DNA from: CBDULQ01 sp965368115
GTDB lineage: Bacteria > Pseudomonadota > Gammaproteobacteria > SZUA-229
DNA: 16,479 bases
Assembly (NCBI GenBank): GCA_965368115.1
Contig: CBDULQ010000059.1
Location: 1-16,479, forward strand
Direction of reading: 5' to 3'
Numbering within the stretch: the stretch's first letter is position 1; every line of letters begins with the position of its first letter. A program made the translations under genes and the position numbers. Of this stretch, positions 1 through 7,253 are shown one piece after another. The notes below the pieces were generated by a model. The model had not been told where the DNA came from. It was given only the letters and a program-made list of their open reading frames with translations, and did no database searches.

Positions 1-218
1 ATTAAAAACAATGGCTTATAACGGGCTCGGCAAGCTCTGTGGCGGCCAGATCCATCTATAGCATAGTTCGCATGGTTAGTGGCTCAATACATAAGCCAGC
101 GTCTATGAAACCCCAAAGCAAAATCGATTAGTCATGATTTGTTTCCCTCCCTACACTTCCCCCAACTCGCAAAGTTAATTATGACCCGCTCACTTAAATC
201 TTAAGTAAAGGAGTTGAC
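1..218 (+). promoter_or_regulatory. Upstream/leader region of the carboxysome operon
   Basis: No gene is visible in these 218 bases, which precede cbbL and should hold the operon promoter and any CbbR operator. The stretch is more AT-rich than the genes. A strong ribosome binding site, TAAAGGAG at 206-213, sits 5 bases before the cbbL ATG. Directly before it is a perfect 6-bp inverted repeat, ACTTAA (192-197) and TTAAGT (201-206), around a 3-base spacer. I could not pick a convincing -35/-10 pair or a clear CbbR box by eye. Confidence 0.6.
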
Positions 219-1634
219 ATGGCCTCGAAAGCTTATGATGCCGGCGTTAAAGAATACCGTGATATGTATTGGACGCCAGACTACGTTCCCCTTGATACCG
301 ACCTGTTGGCCTGCTTCAAGTGTACCGGACAACCCGGTGTGCCCCGCGAAGAAGTTGCCGCAGCGGTAGCCGCTGAATCATCCACTGGTACCTGGAGTAC
401 CGTATGGTCTGAATTGCTGACCGACCTGGAATACTACAAAGGTCGTGCTTATCGCATCGAAGACGTACCGGGTGACTCAGAATCATTCTACGCTTTCATT
501 GCATACCCCATCGATCTGTTCGAAGAGGGTTCGATTGTAAACGTACTGACGTCTCTGGTCGGTAACGTGTTCGGCTTTAAAGCCCTGCGTCACTTGCGTC
601 TGGAAGATCTGCGCTTCCCGATGGCTTTCATCAAAACCTGTGGCGGTCCCCCGGCCGGTATCCAGGTTGAACGTGACCGCCTGAACAAGTATGGCCGCCC
701 GATGCTGGGTTGTACCATCAAGCCGAAACTGGGTCTGTCTGCGAAGAACTACGGTCGTGCCGTTTACGAATGTTTGCGCGGCGGCCTGGACCTGACCAAA
801 GACGACGAAAACGTCAACTCTCAACCGTTCATGCGCTGGCGCGATCGTTTCGAATTCGTTGCCGAAGCGATTCAGAAAGCCGAGCAGGAAACCGGTGAGC
901 GTAAGGGGCACTACCTGAACGTTACTGCGGCTACACCTGAAGATATGTACGAGCGTGCCGAGTTCGCTAAAGAACTGGGTCAGCCGATCATCATGCACGA
1001 CTTCCTCACTGGTGGTTTCACCGCCAATACCGGTCTCGCTAACTGGTGTCGTAAGAACGGCATGCTGCTGCACATTCACCGCGCCATGCACGCTGTAATC
1101 GACCGTCACCCCAAGCACGGTATTCACTTCCGCGTTCTGGCCAAGTGTCTGCGTTTGTCCGGTGGCGACCATCTGCATACCGGTACTGTTGTGGGTAAGC
1201 TGGAAGGCGACCGTGCTTCAACTCTGGGCTTTGTTGACCAGCTGCGCGAATCCTTCGTACCTGAAGATCGTTCACGCGGTGTGTTCTTCGATCAGGACTG
1301 GGGCTCAATGCCTGGTGTCTTCGCAGTCGCATCCGGTGGTATCCACGTCTGGCACATGCCGGCACTGGTCACCATCTTCGGTGACGACTCCGTACTGCAG
1401 TTCGGTGGTGGTACACAGGGTCATCCCTGGGGTAATGCCGCAGGTGCCGCTGCTAACCGTGTTGCTCTGGAAGCCAGCGTCAAGGCGCGTAACCAGGGTC
1501 GTGAAATCGAGAAAGAAGCACGCGACATTCTTACAGAAGCCGCCCGTCACAGCCGTGAACTGGCCGTCGCGATGGAAACCTGGAAAGAAATCAAGTTTGA
1601 ATTCGACACCGTCGACAAGCTGGACGTTTCCTGA
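219..1634 (+). CDS. cbbL: Ribulose-1,5-bisphosphate carboxylase/oxygenase large subunit, form IA
   Basis: Catalytic subunit of RuBisCO, which fixes CO2 onto ribulose bisphosphate to give two 3-phosphoglycerates in the Calvin cycle. It is complete at 471 residues. Active-site elements visible are KPKLGLS with Lys168 and Lys170, the carbamylated lysine motif LTKDDEN (Lys194, Asp196, Glu197), HIHRAMHAV with His287, GGDHLHTGT with His320, and the loop-6 lysine GKLEGDR (Lys327). These match the spinach enzyme with a constant offset of 7. The start is fixed by TAAAGGAG 5 bases upstream. It is followed by cbbS after 50 bases and by csoS2, so this is the carboxysomal form IA enzyme packaged through CsoS2. 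No key residue is missing. Confidence 0.99.
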   Translation: MASKAYDAGVKEYRDMYWTPDYVPLDTDLLACFKCTGQPGVPREEVAAAVAAESSTGTWSTVWSELLTDLEYYKGRAYRIEDVPGDSESFYAFIAYPIDLFEEGSIVNVLTSLVGNVFGFKALRHLRLEDLRFPMAFIKTCGGPPAGIQVERDRLNKYGRPMLGCTIKPKLGLSAKNYGRAVYECLRGGLDLTKDDENVNSQPFMRWRDRFEFVAEAIQKAEQETGERKGHYLNVTAATPEDMYERAEFAKELGQPIIMHDFLTGGFTANTGLANWCRKNGMLLHIHRAMHAVIDRHPKHGIHFRVLAKCLRLSGGDHLHTGTVVGKLEGDRASTLGFVDQLRESFVPEDRSRGVFFDQDWGSMPGVFAVASGGIHVWHMPALVTIFGDDSVLQFGGGTQGHPWGNAAGAAANRVALEASVKARNQGREIEKEARDILTEAARHSRELAVAMETWKEIKFEFDTVDKLDVS

Positions 1635-1684
1635 GTTAGCTGACAACCGATTAAAGAACACAGACAAATACAGAGGATACCGAT

Positions 1685-2032
1685 ATGTCCATGAACAATG
1701 ATCAGATGGGTGATTTTCAAACCTCCCAGACCCTGGAAACCTTCGGCTTTCTGCCCAGTTTCAATCAGGATGAAGTCTTCGACATGATTACATACCTGGT
1801 TTCACAGGGGCTGACGCCGGCCATCGAGCACGAGCATCCCAGTGGTTCATCCAACCATTACTGGACCATGTGGAAACTGCCGATGTTCGGTGAGCAGGAT
1901 CCGGCACGGGTTATGGAAGAACTGGAAAATTGCCGTCGCAATTATCCCGATCACCATGTCCGCCTGATCGGCTATGACAACTATACCCAGAGCCAGGGTG
2001 TGTGCTTCGTCGTTTTCGAAGGACGCAGCTGA
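1685..2032 (+). CDS. cbbS: RuBisCO small subunit, form IA
   Basis: Small subunit that caps the L8 core to form the L8S8 holoenzyme. At 115 residues it has the usual bacterial length. Family landmarks are ETFGFLPSF near the N-terminus, the YWTMWKLPMFG segment in the middle and HVRLIGYDN followed by QSQGVCFVVFEG at the C-terminus. AGAGGA at 1672-1677 lies 7 bases before the ATG; a second in-frame ATG two codons later is less well placed. The stop codon overlaps the first base of a strong inverted repeat at 2031-2061. In carboxysomes the large and small subunits jointly form the docking groove for the CsoS2 N-terminal repeats. Confidence 0.99.
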   Translation: MSMNNDQMGDFQTSQTLETFGFLPSFNQDEVFDMITYLVSQGLTPAIEHEHPSGSSNHYWTMWKLPMFGEQDPARVMEELENCRRNYPDHHVRLIGYDNYTQSQGVCFVVFEGRS

Positions 2033-2061
2033 TAACCGGATGTTGAACATCCAGGGTTATC
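2031..2061 (+). promoter_or_regulatory. Strong stem-loop between cbbS and csoS2 (probable RNA stabiliser/attenuator)
   Basis: GATAACC (2031-2037) pairs with GGTTATC (2055-2061), and GGATGT (2038-2043) pairs with ACATCC (2047-2052). The result is a 13-bp stem with a TGA loop and a two-base bulge (AG, 2053-2054). The left arm begins inside the cbbS stop codon. No T-tract follows, so a simple intrinsic terminator is unlikely. A stem-loop at the same junction has been proposed in the Halothiobacillus cso operon to explain why RuBisCO transcripts exceed shell transcripts; a 3'-end stabiliser or partial attenuator is my inference here. Confidence 0.75.
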
Positions 2062-2095
2062 GATTCACTTACAAAGGCAAAAGGCGAGATTAATC

Positions 2096-4414
2096 ATGTC
2101 ACAAGTTGCAATGACCAACGCAAGTAGCCGCGAACTTGCACTGGCACGGCGCAAGGCGCTGTCGGCCGGTGGCAAGGCGGCACTAAAGAGTACCGGCGGT
2201 TCAGCCGGGCAGTCCGGCGGTTTGCAAGGTACCGCAAGTTCGGCACCCCGTCCTGTGCCAGCACGGACTGCTTCGGCTGCCTCCGCCCCCTCAGCGGGCG
2301 GCAGTGCACGCGCTGCTTCACTGGCACGTCGTCAGGCGATGTCGAGTCGCGGCAAAGCGGGTGTGAGCAGTAAAGACCGTACCCGTGCGGATACGGAATC
2401 TCGTCAGCAGCCGGTGAAAACCCAGGCGCCAGCTTCTGCAAATGAAGCACCTGAGAAAGACTGTGGCTGCGGTTGCGGCGGTGCTCGCAAAGCCGAAACC
2501 GCAACTGCGGACAACGCGGTTGAGTCAACTGCAGCGTCCGGCGGCAGTGCCAAACGATCCGCTCGAGCACGCAATACGCGTCGCCCGGTGGTTCCGGCCA
2601 GCACGGCCAAGGTCGCCGCACTGGCTCGACGCAAAGCATTGTCTTCGCGTGGCAAGGCCGGTCTGAACAACGGTCCGATGACCGAAGCTCAGGCCGCCCG
2701 AGCCAGCAACCCGCGCATGTCGGGTCGCGAACTGGCGCAGGCGATTCGCGAACAGCGCAGTCGTCGCGGCGGCGCGGGACAGAAAAAATCCGCTCCTTGC
2801 GGACGCCAACGCAAGTCGCAGGATGCGCAAGTTGGTGCTGCACAGGATCAGCCCTGGAAAGTGGGCGCCAGTGAAACCAGCAGTGGCCAGACCGTAACCG
2901 GCACCATGGTGGGTCGTAAGCTCAACATGACCGGCGACGAAGCCAGCACCTGCCGTAACGTCACCGGCACCGAATACCTGGGCGCGGATGTTTTCAAGAA
3001 TTTCTGCCAGAGCGATGCGCAGCCGACAACAGCGAAAAAAGTCACCGTGACCAGTACTTCGCACGGCAATGCCATTAGCGGCAACAAACTCGGCCGTGGT
3101 CTGAACGTGACCGGTAACGAGCCGGGTACCTGTAAGAACGTCACCGGCGGTGAATACATCAGTGCCGAACAGTCGCAGGCTTTCTGCGCCGAGTTCGCAC
3201 CCAAGTCACCGCGCAAGGTGTCCATGGCCGAGACCATGAAAGGTAAACCCGTGAGTGGTAGCAATGTGAGTCGCTCCGAAAAAGTGACCGGCGATGAATA
3301 CGGCGCACGTCGTAACCTGACCGGCACTCAATATACCGCTGCGTCCGACATCGGCAATGCGCCGAGCAAGGTCGGTATCAGCAAGACATTACGCGGCGGC
3401 AGCGTCAGCGGCACTCTGGTTGGACGCCGGGAAAGAATGACCGGTGACGAAGCTGGCAGCTGTCGCAATGTGACCGGCGATGATTACATCGGCCAGGAAC
3501 AGTACAGCGGTTTCTGTAAAGCCAAACCGGAGCCGACCGATCAGAAAGTCGGCGCATCGAAAACGCTGGCGGGTCGTAGCGTCACCGGCAGCATGGCCGA
3601 CCGCGCCGAGCGTGTCACCGGCAACGAGCCCGGAACCTGCAAGGCTGTGACTGGTACACCGTATTCCGGTGGCGAACAGTACACAAAGTACTGCTCAGCG
3701 GAACAACAGGCTGAAGCCGCGGCGCGTATGCAGCCCATGGCCAGCACCTGGGGTAAAAAGATGACCGGTCAGCAACCCGGTGTCGGCGGCACCATGACCG
3801 GTGATTCGAAAGGTGCCTGCGAAACGGTTAGTGGCACACCTTATATAGGTGCAGACCAGGCCGCACAGGCTTGCCCGGCAACAGCGGCAGAACCCGGTAG
3901 CCCGGATTTTCCGCAGGCACTGGGACAGGCGCCCTGGGGTGACTTCAGTGTCGATGCACCGTCGCATGCGGCACAGCAACAGACACAGTCATCAATGGTG
4001 ACCGGCGCGCAATACGAGCGCGGCAACATCACCGGACCCTTCGGCATGGCCGACGGCAAGGTGACCGGAACCGAACAGGCGCGTTTCGATCGACAGCAGC
4101 CGGTTGCGGCGGAAGTGTCGGCCACCGCCGAAAGTATCGATGGTCGCGTTAAGTCACGCATCACCGGTGAAGGTATGGACGGTGGTACACGTATCACCGG
4201 CGACGACTGGGATCGCGGCGATCGCGTCACCGGCACCGAAGGTGCATCGGCCAAGCGTCGTAATCCGACGCTGCGTACCGGCCCGATGAACGCCATGCGC
4301 GCACCGCTGGAACGTCCCGAAGACGTCCCCATGCCGGTGAGCAAGGTCACCGGTGGTAGTGGTAATACCGAGAAAGGTTCTTTGATCACGTATTCCGGCG
4401 GCGCACGCGGCTGA
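2096..4414 (+). CDS. csoS2: Carboxysome scaffold protein CsoS2
   Basis: Largely disordered scaffold that links RuBisCO to the shell during alpha-carboxysome assembly. The 772-residue protein has the three expected regions. The N-terminal region carries RuBisCO-binding repeats of the type LARRxAMSxRGKAGL at about residues 13-30, 73-90 and 173-190, and a shorter one, SGRELAQAIREQRSRRG, at 209-225. The middle region (255-593) has six repeats built on VTGT/VTGD motifs, most with paired cysteines (Cys286/Cys304, Cys346/Cys364, Cys456/Cys474, Cys516/Cys533, Cys575/Cys593); repeat 3 lacks them. The C-terminal region (594-772) has further ITG/VTG motifs and ends in the conserved peptide ITYSGGARG, which contacts the shell. 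A Cys-rich patch, DCGCGCGG, lies at 122-129. A candidate frameshift site in repeat 6 could yield a short form. Confidence 0.98.
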   Translation: MSQVAMTNASSRELALARRKALSAGGKAALKSTGGSAGQSGGLQGTASSAPRPVPARTASAASAPSAGGSARAASLARRQAMSSRGKAGVSSKDRTRADTESRQQPVKTQAPASANEAPEKDCGCGCGGARKAETATADNAVESTAASGGSAKRSARARNTRRPVVPASTAKVAALARRKALSSRGKAGLNNGPMTEAQAARASNPRMSGRELAQAIREQRSRRGGAGQKKSAPCGRQRKSQDAQVGAAQDQPWKVGASETSSGQTVTGTMVGRKLNMTGDEASTCRNVTGTEYLGADVFKNFCQSDAQPTTAKKVTVTSTSHGNAISGNKLGRGLNVTGNEPGTCKNVTGGEYISAEQSQAFCAEFAPKSPRKVSMAETMKGKPVSGSNVSRSEKVTGDEYGARRNLTGTQYTAASDIGNAPSKVGISKTLRGGSVSGTLVGRRERMTGDEAGSCRNVTGDDYIGQEQYSGFCKAKPEPTDQKVGASKTLAGRSVTGSMADRAERVTGNEPGTCKAVTGTPYSGGEQYTKYCSAEQQAEAAARMQPMASTWGKKMTGQQPGVGGTMTGDSKGACETVSGTPYIGADQAAQACPATAAEPGSPDFPQALGQAPWGDFSVDAPSHAAQQQTQSSMVTGAQYERGNITGPFGMADGKVTGTEQARFDRQQPVAAEVSATAESIDGRVKSRITGEGMDGGTRITGDDWDRGDRVTGTEGASAKRRNPTLRTGPMNAMRAPLERPEDVPMPVSKVTGGSGNTEKGSLITYSGGARG
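2132..2770 (+). repeat. CsoS2 N-terminal RuBisCO-binding repeats (four copies)
   Basis: Four copies of a basic amphipathic helix motif lie within csoS2. Three share an ALARRKALSxxGKA-like core (protein residues 13-30, 73-90, 173-190), and a divergent fourth at 209-225 is richer in arginine. They are separated by low-complexity Ala/Ser/Gly/Pro linkers. In characterised CsoS2 these helices bind RuBisCO at the interface of large and small subunits. Confidence 0.9.
2858..3874 (+). repeat. CsoS2 middle-region repeats (six copies)
   Basis: Six tandem protein repeats of about 50 residues start at residues 255, 314, 374, 425, 484 and about 545. A typical unit reads KVGxSxTxxGxxVTG, then RxTGDExGxCRNVTG, then a Tyr-Gly segment closing with FC or YC. 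Copy 3 has lost both cysteines (the stretch DEYGARRNLTG replaces DExGxCRNVTG), and copy 6 has a shortened first half. Six is the number reported for well-studied long CsoS2 proteins. Confidence 0.9.
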
Positions 4415-4455
4415 ATATAACTTAACGATTGCAGAGAGACACGACGGATAACTTC

Positions 4456-5961
4456 ATGTTACGCACGACTCGTCAACAACAGGCAGCAAACAGCCGGAAC
4501 TTCGGCAGGGCACCCCTGCGTCGTCCCGGAGCTGCAGCGACCCAGGAGCGCAGTCCGCGCGGCAGTTTTGCCCGCGCCGGTCATGCCCTGAGTCGTGCTG
4601 ACGAGAACGCGCGTCTGCAACGTTACGAAGATGAGATCAAGCAGGCTTTCGACGACATCGTGCCGACCCTGAAACAGATTTCAGCGATTCAGCACGAAAC
4701 CGATTTTGAAATGCGTGCGCAACAGATGGCACGCAACAGCCTGGGTTTCGAATTGCCGGAAGATATTCTGGCCGATGCCTGGGTGGAACAACTGGATATG
4801 CGTCGTCTGTTCGCATGGAGTGTGTTCCAGACCTACCAGCGTTTCTGCAACGATTTCTTCAGTGCCAAACCCACGGGTGCGGCGGAAGAGTTCGAGAGTT
4901 TTCTGCAGGATTGCGGTTTTCACAGTCTGGACATCACCCCCTGTGCAGACGGTCGCCTGGCGCACCTGGTGCGTTATGTACTGAGACTGTCGCCACGCGC
5001 GGTACGCCGTAAGTCTTATGCCGGCGCCATGTTCGATGTGGACGACAGTGTAAACAAGTGGATGGAAGTGGAACTGCAACGCTTCCGTGAAGGCAAACCG
5101 AACACGGTGGACCAGCCGACCCGTTATCTGAAGATGGTGGCTTATCACTTCAGTTCCGGTGATCCGCAGCACGAAGGTTGTGCGGCGCACGGTTCGGATA
5201 CGCAAAAAGCGGCGCAGGCGGGACTGGATCGTCTGAATGCATTTCGTCAGGCGATCGAAAACGGATTTTGCTGTGGGGCTTCCATCGATCTGTTGCTGGT
5301 CGGTCTGGATACCGACACCGATGCGATTCGTGTTCATGTGCCGAATGCGGATGGACAGATGGACCTGGAACAGTTTGTCGATGCCCAGGCGCTGTATGAC
5401 ACAACTGCAAGCATGAGTGTCAGTGAAGCCGGCCGCATGATCGACGAAGCGATTAAAAGCTCAGCGACGGATGTGGCTGAAGGCATGGCACGACTGATCG
5501 CAAAACTGATCGAGAACAATTTTTCGCAAATCGATTACGTGCGCGCAAAGCACGGCAATCGATATCCCGACATCGGTCATGCGGAACGTTTCATCGGTGC
5601 GGGCGTGGGTTTCGAAGACATCCAGTTACGCAACCTGATGTACTTCGCCTACCTCGACACGGTGGAAGAGGGTGCCGCGGACATGGATGTGGGTATCAAG
5701 ATTTTTACCGGCCTGAACGTCAGGCATGGATTACCGGTTCCGGTGGTGGTGCGTTTCGATTACCACGGCCAGGTGCCGGGCGCGCGGGAACGCGCACAAC
5801 AACGCTGTGCACGCGTAGCCGGAGCGTTAACCGAACGTTATGCGGATCTGTACGAAAAAGGTCTGCTGCATATTCTGCAGGTGGCGCGCGATTGCGACAG
5901 TAACGATTCACTGGATATTTTTGCGTGCTCGGTAAACGCAGTTGAAGTGGGAGGTCACTGA
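4456..5961 (+). CDS. csoSCA: Carboxysomal carbonic anhydrase CsoSCA
   Basis: Zinc enzyme of the beta-type (formerly called epsilon) carbonic anhydrases that dehydrates bicarbonate to CO2 inside the carboxysome. From the ATG at 4456 it is 501 residues. The basic N-terminal 50 residues look disordered, as in homologues where this part binds RuBisCO. A helical domain follows, then the catalytic domain: Cys163 in TPCADGRLAH with the Asp165/Arg167 dyad, His231 in AYHFSSGDP and Cys242 in HEGCAAHGSD. The spacing His-11-Cys matches the known zinc ligands. The third, pseudo-symmetric domain lacks ligands. A TTG at 4429 would add nine residues, but the ATG opens the usual basic N-terminus. The stop overlaps the csoS4A start by one base (TGATG). 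Confidence 0.97.
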   Translation: MLRTTRQQQAANSRNFGRAPLRRPGAAATQERSPRGSFARAGHALSRADENARLQRYEDEIKQAFDDIVPTLKQISAIQHETDFEMRAQQMARNSLGFELPEDILADAWVEQLDMRRLFAWSVFQTYQRFCNDFFSAKPTGAAEEFESFLQDCGFHSLDITPCADGRLAHLVRYVLRLSPRAVRRKSYAGAMFDVDDSVNKWMEVELQRFREGKPNTVDQPTRYLKMVAYHFSSGDPQHEGCAAHGSDTQKAAQAGLDRLNAFRQAIENGFCCGASIDLLLVGLDTDTDAIRVHVPNADGQMDLEQFVDAQALYDTTASMSVSEAGRMIDEAIKSSATDVAEGMARLIAKLIENNFSQIDYVRAKHGNRYPDIGHAERFIGAGVGFEDIQLRNLMYFAYLDTVEEGAADMDVGIKIFTGLNVRHGLPVPVVVRFDYHGQVPGARERAQQRCARVAGALTERYADLYEKGLLHILQVARDCDSNDSLDIFACSVNAVEVGGH

Positions 5962-6218
5962 TGAAGATCTGTCAGGTGGAACGACCCCTGGTGTCGACCA
6001 ACCGCATCGCCACGCTGGAACACAAACATCTGCAGGTGGTGCGTGATGGTAGTGCACTGGCCGTGGCGGTCGATTCGGTCGGCTGTAAGCCCGGTGACTG
6101 GGTCATCTGCGTGGGTAGCTCGGCGGCGCGTGAAGCGGCCGGTAGTAAAGAGTATCCCAGCGATCTCACCATCGTCGGCATTATCGATCGCTGGCCGCCG
6201 GAAGGTGGAGAAGCGTAA
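5961..6218 (+). CDS. csoS4A: Carboxysome vertex pentamer protein CsoS4A
   Basis: Bacterial microcompartment vertex (BMV, EutN/CcmL-type) protein whose pentamers close the twelve corners of the shell. It is 85 residues, close to known CsoS4A. Recognisable are the opening MKICQVERPLVSTNRI, the central DSVGCKPGDWVICVGSSAAREAAG loop and the closing DLTIVGIIDRW. It starts on the last base of the csoSCA stop and its own TAA overlaps the csoS4B ATG by one base (TAATG), so the three genes are probably translationally coupled. The low stoichiometry needed for vertices fits reading-through translation rather than a strong separate ribosome site. Confidence 0.97.
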   Translation: MKICQVERPLVSTNRIATLEHKHLQVVRDGSALAVAVDSVGCKPGDWVICVGSSAAREAAGSKEYPSDLTIVGIIDRWPPEGGEA

Positions 6219-6493
6219 TGGAAATCCTGCAGGTCGAATCGGCACTGGTATGTACACGCCGCATCGATGGCCTCCAGGCAATTAGCCTGCGCGTATTACG
6301 CTCGCAGAGCGGTAAACGCCAGGTGGCGGTAGATCCGGTGGGTGCCCGTGAAGGCAACTGGGTGTTTACCGTCAGCGGATCGGCTGCACGTTACGCGGCC
6401 GGGAATTTCGAAATACTGACCGATCTTACCATCGGCGGCATTATCGATGAATGGGAGCCGGAACAGCCCGAGGGCGACGGCGAACAAAATTGA
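6218..6493 (+). CDS. csoS4B: Carboxysome vertex pentamer protein CsoS4B
   Basis: Second BMV pentamer protein, 91 residues, a diverged paralogue of the preceding gene. Shared landmarks are MEILQVESALVCTRRI, DPVGAREGNWVFTVSGSAARYAAG and DLTIGGIIDEW. The acidic tail EPEQPEGDGEQN is longer than in CsoS4A. Its ATG overlaps the csoS4A stop. The following 58 bases before csoS1 contain a run of eight T (6499-6506) but no convincing GC-rich hairpin, so I see no real terminator, although a separate promoter for the abundant csoS1 shell genes would make sense here. Confidence 0.97.
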   Translation: MEILQVESALVCTRRIDGLQAISLRVLRSQSGKRQVAVDPVGAREGNWVFTVSGSAARYAAGNFEILTDLTIGGIIDEWEPEQPEGDGEQN

Positions 6494-6551
6494 ACCGATT
6501 TTTTTTAACGAAGCAGTTATTTAAACATTGCACTCAACAGGAGACATGAAG

Positions 6552-6842
6552 ATGGCAAGTGAAAACTACGGCATCGCACTGGGTATGATTGAAACGCGCG
6601 GGCTGGTGCCCGCCATCGAAGCGGCTGATGCCATGACCAAGGCCGCTGAGGTGCGCCTCATCAGTCGTGAATTTGTAGGTGGTGGTTACGTTACCGTAAT
6701 GGTTCGTGGCGAAACTGGTGCGGTTAACGCAGCAGTACGTGCCGGTGCCGATGCTTGTGAGCGGGTCGGTGACGGTCTGGTTGCGGCGCACATCATCGCG
6801 CGTCCGCATCGTGAAGTTGAGCCGGTGCTCGACACTAAATAA
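6552..6842 (+). CDS. csoS1A: Carboxysome major shell hexamer protein CsoS1, copy 1
   Basis: Single-domain BMC protein whose hexamers tile the shell facets and let bicarbonate and sugar phosphates through a central pore. From the ATG at 6552 it is 96 residues, beginning MASENYGIALGMIETRGLVPAIEAADAM, the classic CsoS1A/C sequence. The pore-lining loop is FVGGG at 41-45. AGGAG at 6539-6543 is 8 bases from this ATG; earlier in-frame ATGs at 6528 and 6546 are badly placed for it. It shares nearly the whole protein with copy 2. The choice between the csoS1A and csoS1C names is arbitrary. Confidence 0.98.
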   Translation: MASENYGIALGMIETRGLVPAIEAADAMTKAAEVRLISREFVGGGYVTVMVRGETGAVNAAVRAGADACERVGDGLVAAHIIARPHREVEPVLDTK

Positions 6843-6850
6843 TGATCCGG

Positions 6851-6865
6851 GACCGTGCTGCGGTC
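6851..6865 (+). other. Short GC-rich hairpin between the csoS1 copies
   Basis: GACCG (6851-6855) and CGGTC (6861-6865) flank a TGCTG loop, giving a perfect 5-bp stem in the 63-base gap between the two csoS1 genes. There is no following T-tract. It could tune relative mRNA levels, but a 5-bp stem is weak evidence. Confidence 0.35.
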
Positions 6866-6905
6866 GCTGTGATTGAAACTTTCTTCTACGTTTGGAGATA
6901 AAACA

Positions 6906-7226
6906 ATGGCGAATGAAAATTACGGAATTGCTCTGGGTATGATCGAAACGCGCGGTCTGGTACCGGCTATCGAAGCGGCGGACGCCATGACCAAGGCGGC
7001 GGAAGTTCGTCTGATCGGTCGTGAATTCGTTGGCGGTGGTTACGTGACCGTTCTAGTTCGCGGTGAAACCGGTGCTGTTAACGCAGCAGTACGTGCCGGT
7101 GCCGATGCCTGCGAACGAGTTGGTGACGGTCTGGTGGCTGCGCACATCATCGCGCGTCCGCATCGTGAAGTTGAGCCTGTGCTGCCCACCGGTGGTGAAA
7201 CCAGCGGTAAATCTGCAGCAGCCTGA
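6906..7226 (+). CDS. csoS1B: Carboxysome shell hexamer protein CsoS1, copy 2 with C-terminal extension
   Basis: Second single-domain BMC shell protein, 106 residues from the ATG at 6906, which lies 8 bases after GGAG (6894-6897). Over the first 93 residues it differs from copy 1 only at residue 3 (Asn for Ser), 38 (Gly for Ser) and 50 (Leu for Met). It then carries an extra tail, PTGGETSGKSAAA. A C-terminally extended copy at the end of the csoS1 series corresponds to CsoS1B of Halothiobacillus, which has three copies where this window has two. The upstream start at 6873 adds a leader unlike any CsoS1. Long stretches of identical DNA with copy 1 suggest local gene conversion. Confidence 0.97.
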   Translation: MANENYGIALGMIETRGLVPAIEAADAMTKAAEVRLIGREFVGGGYVTVLVRGETGAVNAAVRAGADACERVGDGLVAAHIIARPHREVEPVLPTGGETSGKSAAA

Positions 7227-7253
7227 AGCTGATACAGTTCAACAGGTTAAGGC

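Noticed and set aside
56..66. CTAT-AGC-ATAG dyad upstream of cbbL as a CbbR box
   Set aside because: Four-base arms are too short to separate from chance, and it does not match the dyad at 11874-11889.
483..1178. Long open frame (231 codons) on the minus strand inside cbbL
   Set aside because: It lies fully within the conserved RuBisCO coding sequence, has no recognisable protein motif, and is explained by the codon bias of the real gene.
2094..2843. Minus-strand open frame of 249 codons opposite csoS2
   Set aside because: It has Arg/Pro/Cys-rich composition typical of antisense reading and no motif; csoS2 repeats account for the sequence.
4429..4455. TTG start extending CsoSCA by nine residues
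   Set aside because: The added residues QRDTTDNF do not resemble the family, and the ATG at 4456 gives the expected basic N-terminus.
6499..6506. Run of eight T after csoS4B as an intrinsic terminator
   Set aside because: No GC-rich stem precedes it; only short A/T arms are available, and csoS1 must be expressed downstream.
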